DNA of 64,000 bases, from NCBI GenBank assembly GCA_035041965.1, contig JAPYMA010000432.1, positions 62,001-126,000 on the forward strand, read 5' to 3'. Below are positions 12,456-25,746 of the stretch, in pieces (positions within the stretch are counted from its first letter, which is position 1; each line of letters begins with the position of its first letter). This DNA comes from Anisakis pegreffii (Eukaryota; Nematoda; Chromadorea; Rhabditida; Anisakidae). The translations under genes and the position numbers were made by a program. Below the pieces are notes generated by a model. The model searched no databases. It was not told the origin of the DNA and saw only the letters and a list, made by a program, of their open reading frames with translations.

Positions 12456-14974
12456 TTATTTTTTTGAATATGTAAATCCGAGCCGAGTTTTACCGGAAAC
12501 GAAAGAAACACTTTTTTTGCAGTTATTTACTCCTCTTGTCTACAGAGACAAATATATTGTGAAGCGGAACAAATTTGAAGCCAGAAACGAAATGAATTGT
12601 TGATGAGTGCACAACGTAGGGGTTGTTCAATGTAATTGCAAAATATAACGGCTATCCATGACCACAACATATCATTCATTCGTAATATCCTCATTAGGAT
12701 TCCGATATTCCATAATATTGGTATATATGTGGATATGTGGAATTTTTTGACTAATTGAAGTGCCACTGTACACACTAATCAACACCGTCTGGCAATATCA
12801 GTGATAAAATAGTGTAATCGTTAACGTCGACAAACAATATCAGTTAAAAGCGACACGCGAAAAACAACGCGCCGGCTATCTTATTACCAAATGCAATAAT
12901 GAAACGCACGCAGATTGCCCTATATTTTTACCACCTAATCGTAAGCCCCTCACACACTAATCCACTAATCCATCCCCTGGATGAGCATTTCCTTCTATTT
13001 GTTTTGAGCATTTCTTTCTGTTTGCCTTTGTGTTCACCATTTTCACGCAGATAGATGACTCCACACATACATAGACGCCGTTCTTTGCATTCGTTCACAA
13101 AGCATTTCAGAAACTGAATGAATATGGTAAAAGCAATTTGAGCAATTTTCCTTGCAGATGCCATAAAATGTGATGGATGTGCATGAAGTTCAATTTCTAC
13201 TCTTAAAAATTACTGATGATTGAGAGTGAAAAGCATTAAAAGCAAGGTTCACGAAATCGATTCTTCTAAGCGAATTGCTTTGTAAACAGTGATAGCGATC
13301 GGCTAGAGCAAATCAATCAATCATTTTCGGCGAATCACTGATTATTGTTAGATAACAGTACAATGGCACCCGTTGTCAAAATTCGTTTCAATAACTGTCA
13401 TTCGTTCGTCAATCTTGGAAGATTGCATTTTCTCGTGAAATATTCCGCAGGAGTTACGGCCATCAACGAACACTCGCTTTGTTGTGCTCATCAGACTTGT
13501 GCTGAAACAAAGCATATGTATTCAAAAATCAATTATTCCATCCTATTTTGCACGAAAACAAGCATTCCAATTAATAATTTCTGCGCTCTCTCCTTTACGA
13601 TCTGAACGGAAGAGCACTAATTGAATCTTTACCATTCAAACAGTAATTGAGTTACAGCTCAAATAATAATTACATTAACATCCGACCAATAATTTTTCAC
13701 TCACTCATAGTCGTAATAATCCTACGGTCGTTCCCTTGAGCGTATCGGATTTCTTCCTCTTGATCTATCAGTTGTCGTGCTGAGTGCTTAGTGCAAGGAT
13801 TGGCGGAATGAAATTTATTAGTGCATTCTATTTCGAGAAAAAACTTATTATCACATCGATGGAAGTGAATCGTACTGGATTTTGTATCCTAATAAAATAT
13901 TGATATTGTCTTCATTGTCGCACTAACGTGATTATGTTCAAGTCTTTGTGCCTAAGGAGAAAGCGTAGAACTACAAGAATTACTTATTCGACGATCATAA
14001 TTATGCTCCAATGGCTTGTACGCCTTTGGAACTCCAATGAAAATTTCGAGTGCTTGATGTGACACGTTCCCGTAATGAACGTTATACAAGATTTTGGTAA
14101 TATTTCAGTGAATACTGCATGTACAGTATTTGTTTCCGTTTCACTTTTCTGCTACCTACTCTAGCGAAAACTACATTTTTAATCAATATACAGAGAAATG
14201 CATGTAATCATTCGACTAGCGAAGCAGCGAACCAATGCTCATCATAAATATCCTGATAATGACTGGACTGAAGATTGTTGCTGAATCAGAAATATTACAT
14301 CAATCGGTTATTGCAATATAATCAACGATCTAATGCCGTTTTGAGCGCTTACTAATAACGAGACAGTTCCGAACAAATCACTTACTTCACTTGCAGTCGC
14401 TGATCTCATGCGATTCCTACAATGCAGCTTTCGGACCATGAACGGCTGCCTATATCATTTGATTAATGCTCTAATTATGTGATCACCACTAATCTCATTA
14501 CCAATAACTGCTGTATGCCTTAGCTACCTGCATTCCAAATATTTTCATAAGTGCCAATCCGAAAATGATTATTTCATCTTGTAATGCTAGTTCGCAATAA
14601 TTCATCTCTCATTAAATTCCCAAATTGTGAATAAATCGCAAAGGAACTCGAACATTTATTGCACAATAACTGTTGTTGTATTAAACAAGTGGCCGAATCA
14701 CCGGAACTAACAAGATAACCGACATAAATTTTATTTGTTTAGTAAGTAACACGAGTAGATGACAACTCATGATATGCGTGAGAGAAACGCATTGAAGTGA
14801 GCTAGCAAACTCCCTAAACACAGTTAATTGCTCTCTAGGTGGACGTTTACTGCTTGATGTATCGTCTCGGAAATGTTTTTGTTTTTGTTCACATTGTTAC
14901 CGTGTGATACTTTCGAATCATTTCAAAAACGAATGACTGAAATGATAGTTCAAATGATTCATCAGTGAGTTCAG

Positions 14975-17900
14975 ATGTCAATTGATAATTCAACGCTGAT
15001 CGAATGCTACGAGGACGCATCACTGGCCGATGGTGGTCGTGTATTTTTTGTGGCCGGAATAGGTACAGTACTATGCTCGGTCGGGGTGCTTTTCAATACC
15101 ATACTACTGATAGTATTCTCAAGAATGTCATCCACTCGTAGTCATTTGATTTACTTAATGTGCCTTTGTTGCTATGATATTCTCGTCGAAATATCTTATA
15201 TGGTGCGTTTTATCACCTCTTTTATTTGCTTATCCACACAGTCGTTGGATTGTTTATCATTTGTTATTTATGTGCTGTCAGCACTGAATATTTATGAGTT
15301 GAATTTGAGAATTTCCGAAAGCATCTCAGAAAAGGTATTTGAAGCCAACGCAAAAAAATTATGATCCATTGACACGCAAAAGCAATAAATGTAATGTGAG
15401 AATTGCCCATTTGCGTTTATGCGATAATATGCACATTAGATGCAAGTGGTTGGATAGTTGTTAACGAGTGAAACGGAATTATATGGATAAAGTTCAATTG
15501 CACGCTTATTCTCATGAATTGTTTTCGATCGCTCACGAGCATATCCGAGTGATGTGATTGTGAGAACGAAGCTAGCGCTTGATAATGCGGTTCAAGTTGG
15601 ATTTGTCACGCGAATACGAATTAGGATGTAGGACAATCACATTGAAGGAATTCTTCAGTTGGATTCAATTGACAACTCAGTTGACATCACGAGTATCACG
15701 AATGTGCACATACATCCGCACAATCCAATCAGTTTGGATTACTAAGATGAAAATGAACGAAAAAACAAGGATCACCTTACAATTAGAAATGAAGAAATTT
15801 TCTGAAGGTTCGCACAGTCTCAAAATAATCCAAATTGCAGCTACTCTTCACCGTATCTGTACTATATGATTACTACCATATCTATTTTTTGTACAAACTA
15901 TGGCATCAATACGCAAAGGTTGTCTCAACATGTGCACAGGTCATCGTTGTCATTTCATTTTGCTGTTAGCAATAAAAATTCAGAATGTTGTTGAAGGAAA
16001 TGACTATGATTGTGAAAATTTTGTTTCTATTTGAAAATGCGTTGGAAATCTATTGAATGCTGTAGATTAATCTATTAAGATCAAATAGAAACCAGTGAGT
16101 ACAATCGGATGCCTGGTTTGTACAATAATCTCAGGTTGAACCATCTTGCAGATTCTGATTCCTAACAGTGTCTATATAATAATCGCGGCCTCTGCGGAGC
16201 GATTCATCCTATCGCGTGATCAGCAACTTCGACGATTCACGATGCAGCAGAGACTAATAACGATCTGTATAACGCTGCTATTGGCGATTTGCGTTAAGGT
16301 TGGTCACTCGGGAATTCGACACTCTTCAATGGCTATTTCGGTTCTTATAACTTGAAGCTGTTATCAACAGCTGAATGGGTATTGGTATATGACGTGATCA
16401 TTTTAGGCATGGGATGAATTTTTAGTAGAAACGGTGATTTCAAAGAACATCTTATATGATCGTGCAGTATTTACTGATGAAAGATAAGGTTGACGAGAGA
16501 TGATGTTCCCGAATAAACACATAACTTATAGGGAAGTGTATTCTTCGAAATAATCGTAACCAAAAGTCCGGAATGCGATGGATTTAGAGAATACCATCTA
16601 ACACAATCCGCTATAACAGCTTCGTAAGTTTCCATCAGACTACGATCTTACTCTATTTCCACTGTCACATGAACCAAGAAATCAAAAACCTTAAGATGAT
16701 CGTTACCGACCGTTAATCAAAGATAGCACTGCAATTTGATCCCTTTTCAAAATGATTCCTCAGACGGTCATACAACTGGAATGTTCATTGCTGATAGAAA
16801 TGTAAAAACACTTCTCGATGTTTCATGCTAAATGAATGTAGCATGGCATTTAGATGCACACTAATAATTGAGATATTCGCAGAGCAGTGGAATGACGCAT
16901 TGGGAAAGGTGTGTTGATGGTAACTCCGAGAAAAGCAAATAATTCTAGGTTATGAAGCGTGACCATTTCTCACATAATTGACATCACTGTCTCCGCAATG
17001 ACGTAGAAGGTGTTAGAAAAAAGAGAAAAAACTATATGATAAACACGACATTAAGGTGTAAAGCTAGGCTAGAAACAGTGTTCACAAAAAGTATAACATT
17101 TGCGGCCACAGAAACAACAGCGAAAAGGCCGTTTCAGTTGTGGTGAATTTAGAGCTTGAAATGCTTAAAAACTAGGTTTCATTAAGAGAGCGCTCGCTTG
17201 ATTAACAAAACCAATTGTTGAGCCGTTACCACATTCTAGTGGAAAACTTTCGAAGTGATAAGAAAATTTCTCAAAGCCGATCTTCGACAACTTGGCAATG
17301 GAGACGTTCTAATTCCAATTCTTCATTATAATTTCACATTTTATCATGCTTCGATCTCTAGCAACAATCTGTCAAACAATCAACCTACTGATATTCTAGA
17401 CTACTGTTGTAAATTTACACCATCAACATTTGGATCGACTGAAACGAATTAACTTATTTCCCATTATGTACAATGAAAAATTATGCTTTGGTCCACGAAC
17501 AAATTGTTGGAGTGCTTCGTATTCGTGAATTGAACCCTTAAAGTAAGATATTCGAGGGCATCTATACAATAAATTTGATTTATGTTACCAATAAGAAGTT
17601 AATAATATATGATTTTCATGTGCAGTTGGTTGTATTCAACAGTATGGATGTTTTGGGCACGCAATATCTTCACGGTGTTTTTGCCATTTGCACTCTTGTT
17701 ATTTTTGAATTGGGCAACCGTGAACAACATGTCACGAGAGAGCTCTGATCATCTGCTCAATGAACCATCAAAGGTACATTTGTACATTTTGAAAATTTTG
17801 AAGCATTAACTTTTCGTCGAAGCATTGACGCTTCAGTATACAGTAATTGAATTTGTGAATTAACGAATTCATTCAATGTTGACGACATTTTGCTAGGAAT

Positions 17901-19747
17901 ATAGAAGGAATAATCGCTTGGTGAAAGATACAAGATTAATGTCAGCAAAAATGTCAACATTCCAAAAAATATTGAACTGACAATGAGTACGTGGCATGAA
18001 ATGCATTTTGAAATTACGGAAAACCTCACAAACAGCGTAATTTTGAGCAATTTGAAATTGATGAATTTTGAGCCATTAATTAGATCATATGTCATGGTGA
18101 AAGCTGCTGAGACACTATCTGGAAATTTGATTGCAATTTTTTAAGAATTTCTCATTAAAAGAAATATCTTGGCAAACGACTACATAATAATACAGAGAAC
18201 TTTGAACAGTTTGTTAAGCCGGAAAATGATTTATCTTCTTCGATTAGACAGCGGCATTGATGATGAATTGCTGTCGTGAGGAAGATTCACCTATAACTCA
18301 AGATTCAAAAAAATTCTAATTTGACGTCCAGGAAAGCGAGCAGATGAATTTTGATGACATTCAGGCGGAAATACTTCATTGGAGTCGTATTGAAGCTCAA
18401 TTAAGGATTACGTTTATTTAAGATGTTGGTGTTGAAGGCGCAGCATTTTCGTTTATTAGCTAAAATGGGTTCTGTGAAATATGAAATGAACATAAATCTT
18501 GTTGTAGTAAGTTATAAATTTGTTTGCTTTCCCGAACGTCAAAAGGAGGCATATATCTTGAAGAGGCTAAGTGATCGAATGCAGTCAGTCGTATTCATTG
18601 ATGAATTTTAGAATTTTGAAGGGAATTCCTCATTCAATCGTACACTCTTTCAAAAACGACGTAAACGAGAAGCAACACGAACATTGGTTTGCCTCGTATC
18701 CACGTATTTGATCACGAATACGCCAAATTTGCTGATCACGATTTGGGAGCATGTGCACATCGATTCGTTGAGAAGTATTGCAGACGGAAATATGTATAGG
18801 TGAGTGAAGTGAAGCGTTCAACAGTAACGTGAAATGACATCGCAGCTTCAGAGGTACACGACACTTGACTCTCAGCTTGAAATATTCCACGCATGGAATT
18901 TTATTCATACGTGAAATCTGTCAAAATGTTTCATTGAAATATTTTCCATAAAGTTCAACAGTATTCGTATAGTATAATAACATGTTCAAGATGATCAAAT
19001 CAAATTCCTGATGAACATTGAGACTATTTAAAGATTGAATAATTAAACAAACAAATAATATCGAGTTCAGCATTCGATTATTAACGTGGCACGTTCCTCG
19101 TAGTATGTTCTCGTCTAGTCATTATGATTTTAATCCTAAAAACAACAGTCATTAGTGCTCGAGGGTAAAAATGAATTTGCTCTTTTAGTGTGTAAAGTAT
19201 TGTGTTGGTTTTAATTGATTAGTGCCGATAATCACGTCATGAAACGATAGCATGAAAACGAAGAGTCTCCGTTGCTTTGGGCGACTTCACGATGCGCATT
19301 CTGTTGTTTATATTTACACAAGTTAAGTGATGAAGAAAAACAAGTGGTAAGATCATAGAATGCGATGGAGACCAAGCTGTAGTGATCAAATTGTTACTTA
19401 GTAAAATAGTCACACATCGCCGCTATTGATGAAGATTAATAGTTGTTATAATCCTCATTAGTATTGTCATGGGAATATTACTATCGCGAAAATGTTTTCA
19501 GTAGGGATGGTGTTATCATTTGCATTCGTGTCATGATTATCCTCACTGTTATTATCACTGTCGTTTTTATCATAATCGTTGCAGGTATGCGTCTGATATA
19601 TCGTCGTTACTCACCATTGGATGCACAGCATTGCGTCTGCCGATCTATTATTCGTGCAGTCTTGACATCCGTTGTGCTCTACAAAGATGCATTCCTTGTT
19701 TGAGCGATTTTCGACAAAGCCAAAAAATCGACAATTGGGCAAGTTAA
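14975..19747 (+). CDS. Rhodopsin-like seven-transmembrane GPCR, complete, seven exons
   Basis: Exons 14975-15202, 15242-15334, 16152-16298, 16532-16623, 17626-17773, 18612-18799 and 19585-19747; every junction keeps phase, giving 352 aa. ATG directly follows a TTCAG, suggesting trans-splicing. TM1 spans about residues 23-48. TM3 ends in the E/DRY-like SAERF. The second extracellular loop carries the expected disulfide Cys (SPECDG). TM5 is RNIFTVFLPFALLLFLNW and TM6 follows a basic loop (RRKREATRTLVCLVSTYLIT). TM7 ends LRLPIYYSCSLDIR. The N-terminus has an N-glycosylation site (NST). The family is a nematode peptide-receptor-like class A GPCR at the plasma membrane; the ligand cannot be read from sequence. 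Intron 4 is about 1 kb and contains chance open frames. Confidence 0.85.
15203..19584 (+). other. Introns of the seven-exon GPCR
   Basis: Six introns: 15203-15241 (39 bases, the shortest), 15335-16151, 16299-16531, 16624-17625, 17774-18611 and 18800-19584. All begin GT and end AG. I saw no nested gene; the open frames inside them (for example 17255-17452) lack any domain. Confidence 0.7.
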
Positions 19748-20720
19748 AAACTATAATTATCGTAAATTTCTGGCCAATTACCTAATGATAAGATCATCGA
19801 ACGTGCATTATTCCCTCGATTCGTCATAATTTGTCATGTTTGATCAGTTTTTAACTGAGTCAGACCGTCTTAATTTCCGAATTCGATCGTTCTTTTCCAA
19901 AAGAAATTTGTCTTGTTATCATTCCCATTCATATCATCCATCCACATTGACAATAAAATGCTATGTCAATGCGATTGTTAGTTCTCTTAACTCTTATGTA
20001 TAAATCCTGTTTGAATAGTTGTTATGCAGTTATATGTTTTTGAATTAATGTCCAATTGGAATTAGAAGGAGTTTGATTTAGGCAAGTGCCAACCAAAACA
20101 TCGATATATTACCTTGAACAGACTGTCTACTCACTTGCCTTCTGCATCCTATAGAATTTGTTTATAATCAGGCATTAGTTACGAATCGAGAAGCATTCCA
20201 CATTGATCACACAAAAAATTCTGTAATGGTCTTCATGAAAATTTACAACTGCACAGTAGCTAACTTCCAATCCATCATTCAATCATCCATTCCATACATC
20301 TGAGCATAGCTGAATTAACTGACAATTCCCCCGAGATGACATCAATAAAACACACTCAAATTTGATTCATAATGCATCAAATCGAAACAGACATTGCTTT
20401 TTTGCTCTCATTTCAAGCGAAACTCTGCCGAGCTACATCGATGCTTCGCATCGTTCATAAGAATTAATTCACCATCCTCATAACTTATTAATTGCACTTT
20501 AATGAAAACTATATTTTTCTTGTGACTTGGCGAAAATATTTAATGTTGTTGAATGTTGCGAACTCGCAACTTCAATATCTAATTAGTCTCAATCGTAATA
20601 TTGATTATTGTTAACGATTAATTATTATTAATAATTAATTATAGCGACATTAGTACTCATATATATTTATATTAATTCGCATATATTTATATTGTTTCAT
20701 GATCTCAACTATTATTCTAA

Positions 20721-20815
20721 TTGATAACGTCACTCCTGTAAATATTGATATAATTATCGATAATGTCATCCGTGTAAGTATTGATACCGTCACGATAAGG
20801 CTCATTGATAGTGTT
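20721..20815 (+). repeat. 36-bp tandem repeat, two copies plus a decayed third
   Basis: The unit ttgataacgtcactcctgta at 20721 recurs 36 bases later at 20757 as tcgataatgtcatccgtgta, and a degenerate third start (ttgatagtgttcc) follows at about 20803. The spacing is a multiple of three, which keeps a chance frame open, but no gene is supported. Confidence 0.6.
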
Positions 20816-22007
20816 CCAATGTCTCCCATCTATATCCATACTCCCGGATTAATAAAAGTATGCAGACTAAACACACTCGTACCAAAGACAAAAGAGTCTC
20901 ATTAATGCATGAGATTAAGGCTCTCGGTCGCACTTTAATGTTTCTTGAAAAGTGATGAAGGCTGACGCAAATAACTCTCTCTTCTTTTTATAGCCTTGCA
21001 TGTTTAACGATTTTAAAGTGTACCGAGATTGATCGATCGTAGTCATTCCTCAAAACTCGCATGCATTTCCATGCGCTCGGAGTGCATCATATGCTATGTT
21101 TATTATTGCTCGCTCAAAAAATGCAAAGCAATATTGTGGTATGTCATAGTGGAAAAAAATAACAGTCTTAACTGGAAAAAAATCATGACTTCTTCGCAGA
21201 CCCCTGAGAATCTGCGATTTCCGTGAAGCGATTTTTTACCCCAACTGGTCACTGAAGTGAAAAAAGACAATCATCAGAAGCTCCGTTGTAATCTGACTGT
21301 TTAGCTTCGGAAGTATTTGAAAGATATAAATGAAATTTGAAAGTTTGTTCTTGAAATCTCAAAGAGACATTTGAAATTCCAGGATGCTTGCCGTTTCCAG
21401 TCGATCTCTCAGAATATCGAAATAGTCACTCCGAACAGTCGACATTAAACGGAGATAAGGTTCAATGTTACATTGATTGTTATTTTTTCTACTGTAACTA
21501 CATCACACCATTTTGATGCCACGAAATTTCTTTATCCATGTGAAATAACGACTTATTGTTGTTGGGCTGGAAGGCAAAGCCATTGTAGAGTAGAACGATT
21601 GATAAGTTTGTCCATTGGTTGAATCAGTGATTTAGAAATGCAAATTGGTGATTTTTACTTTGACTCATGCAAATTCATTTGCCACATATATATATTGATT
21701 CATTTCCCACTGAGATATTGAAATCTCATTAGGTGTTCTTGAGAAAATAACTTCATCCCTCATTGATCTGGCATGCTAGCCAAGAATTTGAACTGTTTTC
21801 ATCGGAAATCCGATCCGAAACAAACCTCTTGGAATCCATAGAGTACCGCCGGAAGTGATTTCCGAACGTGCACGAATACAACATTTAAAGATGATGTTCA
21901 AATCGCATTGCTCGCCACAGATGTTGTGATTTTAGAGTACGAAAATGGATGATGTGTTTTACAGTGTTCATAAACAATTCGTACGATCTAACTGGAATGG
22001 TCATGGT

Positions 22008-22080
22008 AATCTAGTGGTTAGAGAAGGCATTACCTCTGTGGTTATTTTCATGGAATCCGATCATGGGCGATTCAAAATTG
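22008..22080 (+). repeat. Degenerate tRNA-like segment, possible SINE head
   Basis: The run TGGTAATCTAGTGGTTAGAG resembles an A-box/D-arm, followed by cctctgtggtt and a decayed B-box (GGCGATTCAAAA). It does not fold into a proper cloverleaf, so it is more likely a SINE or pseudo-tRNA than a working tRNA gene. Related pieces appear near 3245-3310 and 4140-4180. Confidence 0.3.
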
Positions 22081-22652
22081 CTGTCTGAAACGAAACCACA
22101 TCGTGATCACATCACAAACGTCCTACGTGAAGCAATTCGACAAGTTTCGAGGCTCAGCAGGACAGATCTGTGATAGAAAATAAACTGTTCTCAGTGCAAT
22201 TCAAACAGAGCAGCAATAATGGCTTTGTTGATATTTTTTGTGTGAAAATTTAAACTGTGGCTTAGATGATGGAATCACCGGAAGCTATTTACGAGACAAT
22301 TCAGCAGAAGACGATGAAAATTAGTGTGATGACCATCAGCTAGGCACAATCTGACGTTCGTGTCGCCTGCCATTGAAACTTTATTTTGGTCATTCCAATA
22401 GGAACTATCAACAATAGTTGAATGTTCACGACGTTCGTTTATAATCAATCACATTGAAGTGTATTAATAAAGTACTTCAAGAAAATGATGGATTCATATC
22501 TTAGACAAAGCAAAGACGATTGAAAGAACAGACTACACAAAAAAGTTTATTCGAGGCACTTTCATAAAGTTAATCATCTCGGCTGGAAATAACTGAAGAA
22601 GCGATGTGAGCATGTGAATTTCACATTGGTTTTCATGAAAACCATCTTAATA

Positions 22653-23223
22653 TCAAGTGTTGATGTCAACGTTCCTTTTTCGATGTACCATAGAATGTGC
22701 GATTTCCTTGAACACCTGCAAATCAAAATCGTTCAGAGGATCGAGTCCACTAGAGAAATACCACACAAATTCAATTAGGTTGTTTTGCAAAATAATTTGT
22801 AAAGTACTCTTTTCGGTATTACTGAAGAAAAGTTTCTTTCGGGAATTCACAAACTCACTGCAAAACGAATTTAACAAATTTCGATCGGCTAATTTGCTAA
22901 CAAGGTTGATCGCTTTTCTAGAAAAAAATTGAAATTGACAATTTCGTTGAAATTTGATGAATTTTTGAAACACTGCTCATTCTAAGCAACGCTGCTAGCA
23001 GCTTTAACAGAAACGGTGACCGATATCTGAAATAAGTGACAATTTTTTCATGAAGTTGACAAGTTGTGGATTAATCGATAATGGGAAATCAGTAGTAAAT
23101 GCGCTTCGGGAAACTTTAGTAACGAATTGTTTGGCTGATATGAAAACAAGGAAGTATTCGGTTTGAGTTAAGCAACGGACTTGAATAACACTTACAAAGT
23201 CCAACGATAAGCAGCAGATTCAT
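22653..23223 (-). CDS. Possible small secreted protein, unidentified
   Basis: Three exons join in phase: 23196-23223, 23009-23134 and 22653-22972, predicting 157 aa. The first exon is a short hydrophobic start (MNLLLIVGL), a weak signal peptide, and its 61-base intron has a good donor (GTAAGT) and acceptor (ATATCAG). The second intron would be only 36 bases, unusually short. The product is Phe-, Lys- and Asn-rich with one Cys and no recognised domain. Size and layout resemble many nematode secreted proteins, but I cannot assign a family, and it may be chance. Confidence 0.35.
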
Positions 23224-24762
23224 TGAGTGACTTTAATTACACCATACAATGTTAATAAACAACGAATAGCCAGATCAAAACTGAGTCGTTGGTGAGCAGT
23301 GAAGATTCTGTGACGATCCGGCCGACATAATGCAACAGCAGATTTCGCGTTATTCTGAAATTGCTAAAAGAAATGTTAAATTTGAATTCGATTAACGACG
23401 AGAAGATTTTCATATTTCATGAGTTGCAATTGCATATTGAATGCAGCGCGCATTTACATGATGCTTGCTGTCAAGTTAATACTTCTTCGCTGACACTTTC
23501 AAATGCATGATGCTTGATTGTGTACTGATAAATTGTTATTCGCGCCTACGTGCATCGCTCTCTAGGACATCCGAACGTATTCATCAGAGATGTTCGTTGA
23601 AGCGTAATGTGCCCATATTAGCGATGATGTCAACAGCTGGATTTGGCTTGGCTTACGGTTTTGACTCAAAAACATGTTTTAAACAACCACAATGAACAAA
23701 CAGTTCGATGCTAAGCTCGAAACTGAACATATCTGAATTAAGCAGTGTTGCATACAACACTAACGAACGATTCAGTGCGATTTTCAGTTTGCTTATGGAG
23801 GCAATGTCACTAATGTAATTCGTTCATTCATTCATCACTTTATTTGTGAATGCTCTCAGTTAAGTCAATGATTCTCTTAATTAAATTATCTCAAAAGAAG
23901 TTCATTTTCACAGTAAAATAAACTCAACGTAATTGGTTTCGTTCACTCAATTCAATGGACGAACGACGACAATAAGCGTTTAGATCTCAAGTGAATTCGA
24001 ATCATTTTCAATTATTTGTGCGACTATGAAAGTGAACAAATTGTGGGTTGAGAAATCCAATACATAGGTATTATGTTCGGAATGAAGGATGTCACGGAAA
24101 AAGAGTGTAATAGACGAGAGGCATTGCAACTGCTGAATAAATAAATGAATAAAGTTTGACAGTAATTATGTGACGGCAATATGTACTCAGTTCACGAATT
24201 AAATCGCTGGGAATTGTATGAGTCTCTGCTGATAACGAAAAAAAAGTAGAAGCCAGTACACCATCAGAATTCAAATGCCACCTCACGGCACTATCGTACA
24301 ACTTAATACAATGTTCTCTGATTCGCACTTAAACCTCCTCATTCATACCTTGTCATATGTATGAATTTAAAACATCACAAAATGAGAACTACACCTGAAT
24401 TTCCATTTTTATCCCACTTTTTAAAATTTGTTATTATTTTAACTTTTTTTTCAATACGACATGATTTTAGAGCGCTGTGCCTTCCATTTTATATTATTGC
24501 TTGTATATATATATTTTACTCGGCAATAAACCTTCTATCTACCTATATCACAAATTGAGAAATTCTAAGCGAGAAAATCTAAGAGGAATCCTAAATTACG
24601 GTGACACAACACTACCAGGTGCGATAAGCATTTGGTCACTTTGTTGAATCGACCACATATCTGACAAGGAGCGAGCATGTGTGAAGATTGACTTCAAATA
24701 AATGAACGATGCATAATTGAGAGATAAACTGATATAACCTGTTCGTTGAGCGATGAGCTAGA
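23224..24762. other. Intergenic DNA
   Basis: No gene seen between the possible secreted protein and the intronless GPCR. There is a T-rich run near 24420-24450 and alternating TA near 24505-24515. Confidence 0.5.
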
Positions 24763-25746
24763 TTAAGCCAGAAGCCATATTCGGAAGGTGTTCGATAGGA
24801 AGTAATAAATGAAGAAATTCGTTGCACTTGAGATGACAACAATCAAATTGCAAATATTCACAGCGATTGTTACGATTTTCGAATGCAGGAACGGATCAGG
24901 ACCAATCAAATGCTCGAGAATGTCCAACGCCGTCGGGAATAATCTTGAGACGAGGAATTTTGCCATAATGGCCAATAGAATACGCTCAGATTCAGACGTT
25001 AAACGCCTCAGTGACTGAGACTTATTCATTTTTGAGATAATTTTTCGCTTGCACGAAGCCGAATGGACAGTCAACGAGATTCGTGCGGATACAAACGAGA
25101 GCACTATGTACGGTATGAGTGAGTAGAGCAGTAATCCACTTATGATACGATAGCCAATCATGTAGACCTTATTATGAACCAATCGTGTCTGCTTTACGAT
25201 CAACTGATCAGTTTCAATTTTGATCACTGTCAACTCGAGTAACCTGGGAGATGAATACAGAAGTGCCATTAGCACAACAATCAAACATGTCAAGTGCACA
25301 CGACGATTGGGACTTGTTCTCAGCCATACAGTTTCATGCAACGGTCGACACAGTGCTCGATATCGGTCGAACATCATCGCGCACATCAACCATACGCTAG
25401 CAGTCAACGTCATATTGCTGAGCATGTAATAAAGTGGAAATAACCGTACATAGCACTCATAAGTGCTGTCCAACATTGCCGGCAGCGAATACATCAGTAA
25501 AGCGCTCACCAGTAAGCCAGAATCTGTGCAGGCGATCCAGAAGAAGAACATATGAATCGTGGGTCGTGATCGTATTTTTAGCGGTGTCAGATCATCGGTT
25601 CGTGCCCTTGAAGCATTTCGCTGACGTCCTTTCGACGATTTGAATAGCGTATAGAGCGTCATGAAATTCAGCGAAACACCAAAGACAACAATTAAACATG
25701 TAATTGGTCCTTTCACTATGTAGGTAGCGATTGGGAGGAATTCCAT
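24763..25746 (-). CDS. FMRFamide-receptor-like GPCR, intronless
   Basis: A single open frame of 327 aa. The start is the ATG at 25746; the frame extends upstream only through a TTG. Seven hydrophobic segments are visible. TM3 ends FDRYRALCRPLH, a clear DRY motif. TM4 is followed by LLYSSPRLLELTVI, TM6 begins SESERILLAIMAKFLVSRL and TM7 ends SSATNFFIYYFLSNTFR in place of NPxxY. A basic loop, KSSKGRQRNASRARTDDL, follows TM1. These are features of nematode and insect FMRFamide-like peptide receptors (FRPR type), acting at the neuronal or muscle surface through G proteins. The C-terminal tail is very short (stop three residues after WL). Its closest relative in the window is the frameshifted copy at 34748-35963. 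Being intronless among spliced GPCRs, it may derive from a retrocopy. Confidence 0.85.
   Translation of the reverse strand: MEFLPIATYIVKGPITCLIVVFGVSLNFMTLYTLFKSSKGRQRNASRARTDDLTPLKIRSRPTIHMFFFWIACTDSGLLVSALLMYSLPAMLDSTYECYVRLFPLYYMLSNMTLTASVWLMCAMMFDRYRALCRPLHETVWLRTSPNRRVHLTCLIVVLMALLYSSPRLLELTVIKIETDQLIVKQTRLVHNKVYMIGYRIISGLLLYSLIPYIVLSFVSARISLTVHSASCKRKIISKMNKSQSLRRLTSESERILLAIMAKFLVSRLFPTALDILEHLIGPDPFLHSKIVTIAVNICNLIVVISSATNFFIYYFLSNTFRIWLLA

Larger units (their letters stand above)
2684..14974. other. Gene-poor intergenic stretch
   Basis: About 12 kb without a convincing gene. It holds AT-rich unique sequence, low-complexity runs such as alternating TA near 8620-8660, two possible SINE remnants (3245-3310, 4140-4180), a weak Ser-rich coding patch on the minus strand (4670-5186), a short membrane-helix reading frame (11441-11566), a 36-bp direct repeat (11903 and 12217) and a perfect hairpin at 12412-12455. 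Open frames such as 8156-8482 and 12045-12359 on the plus strand have no recognisable domain or supporting splice context, so I leave them uncalled. Confidence 0.5.
19748..22652. other. AT-rich intergenic DNA with small repeats
   Basis: No gene seen. It contains AT-rich palindromic sequence around 20610-20700, a tandem repeat from 20721 and a tRNA-like segment near 22008-22080. Short open frames look like chance. Confidence 0.5.
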
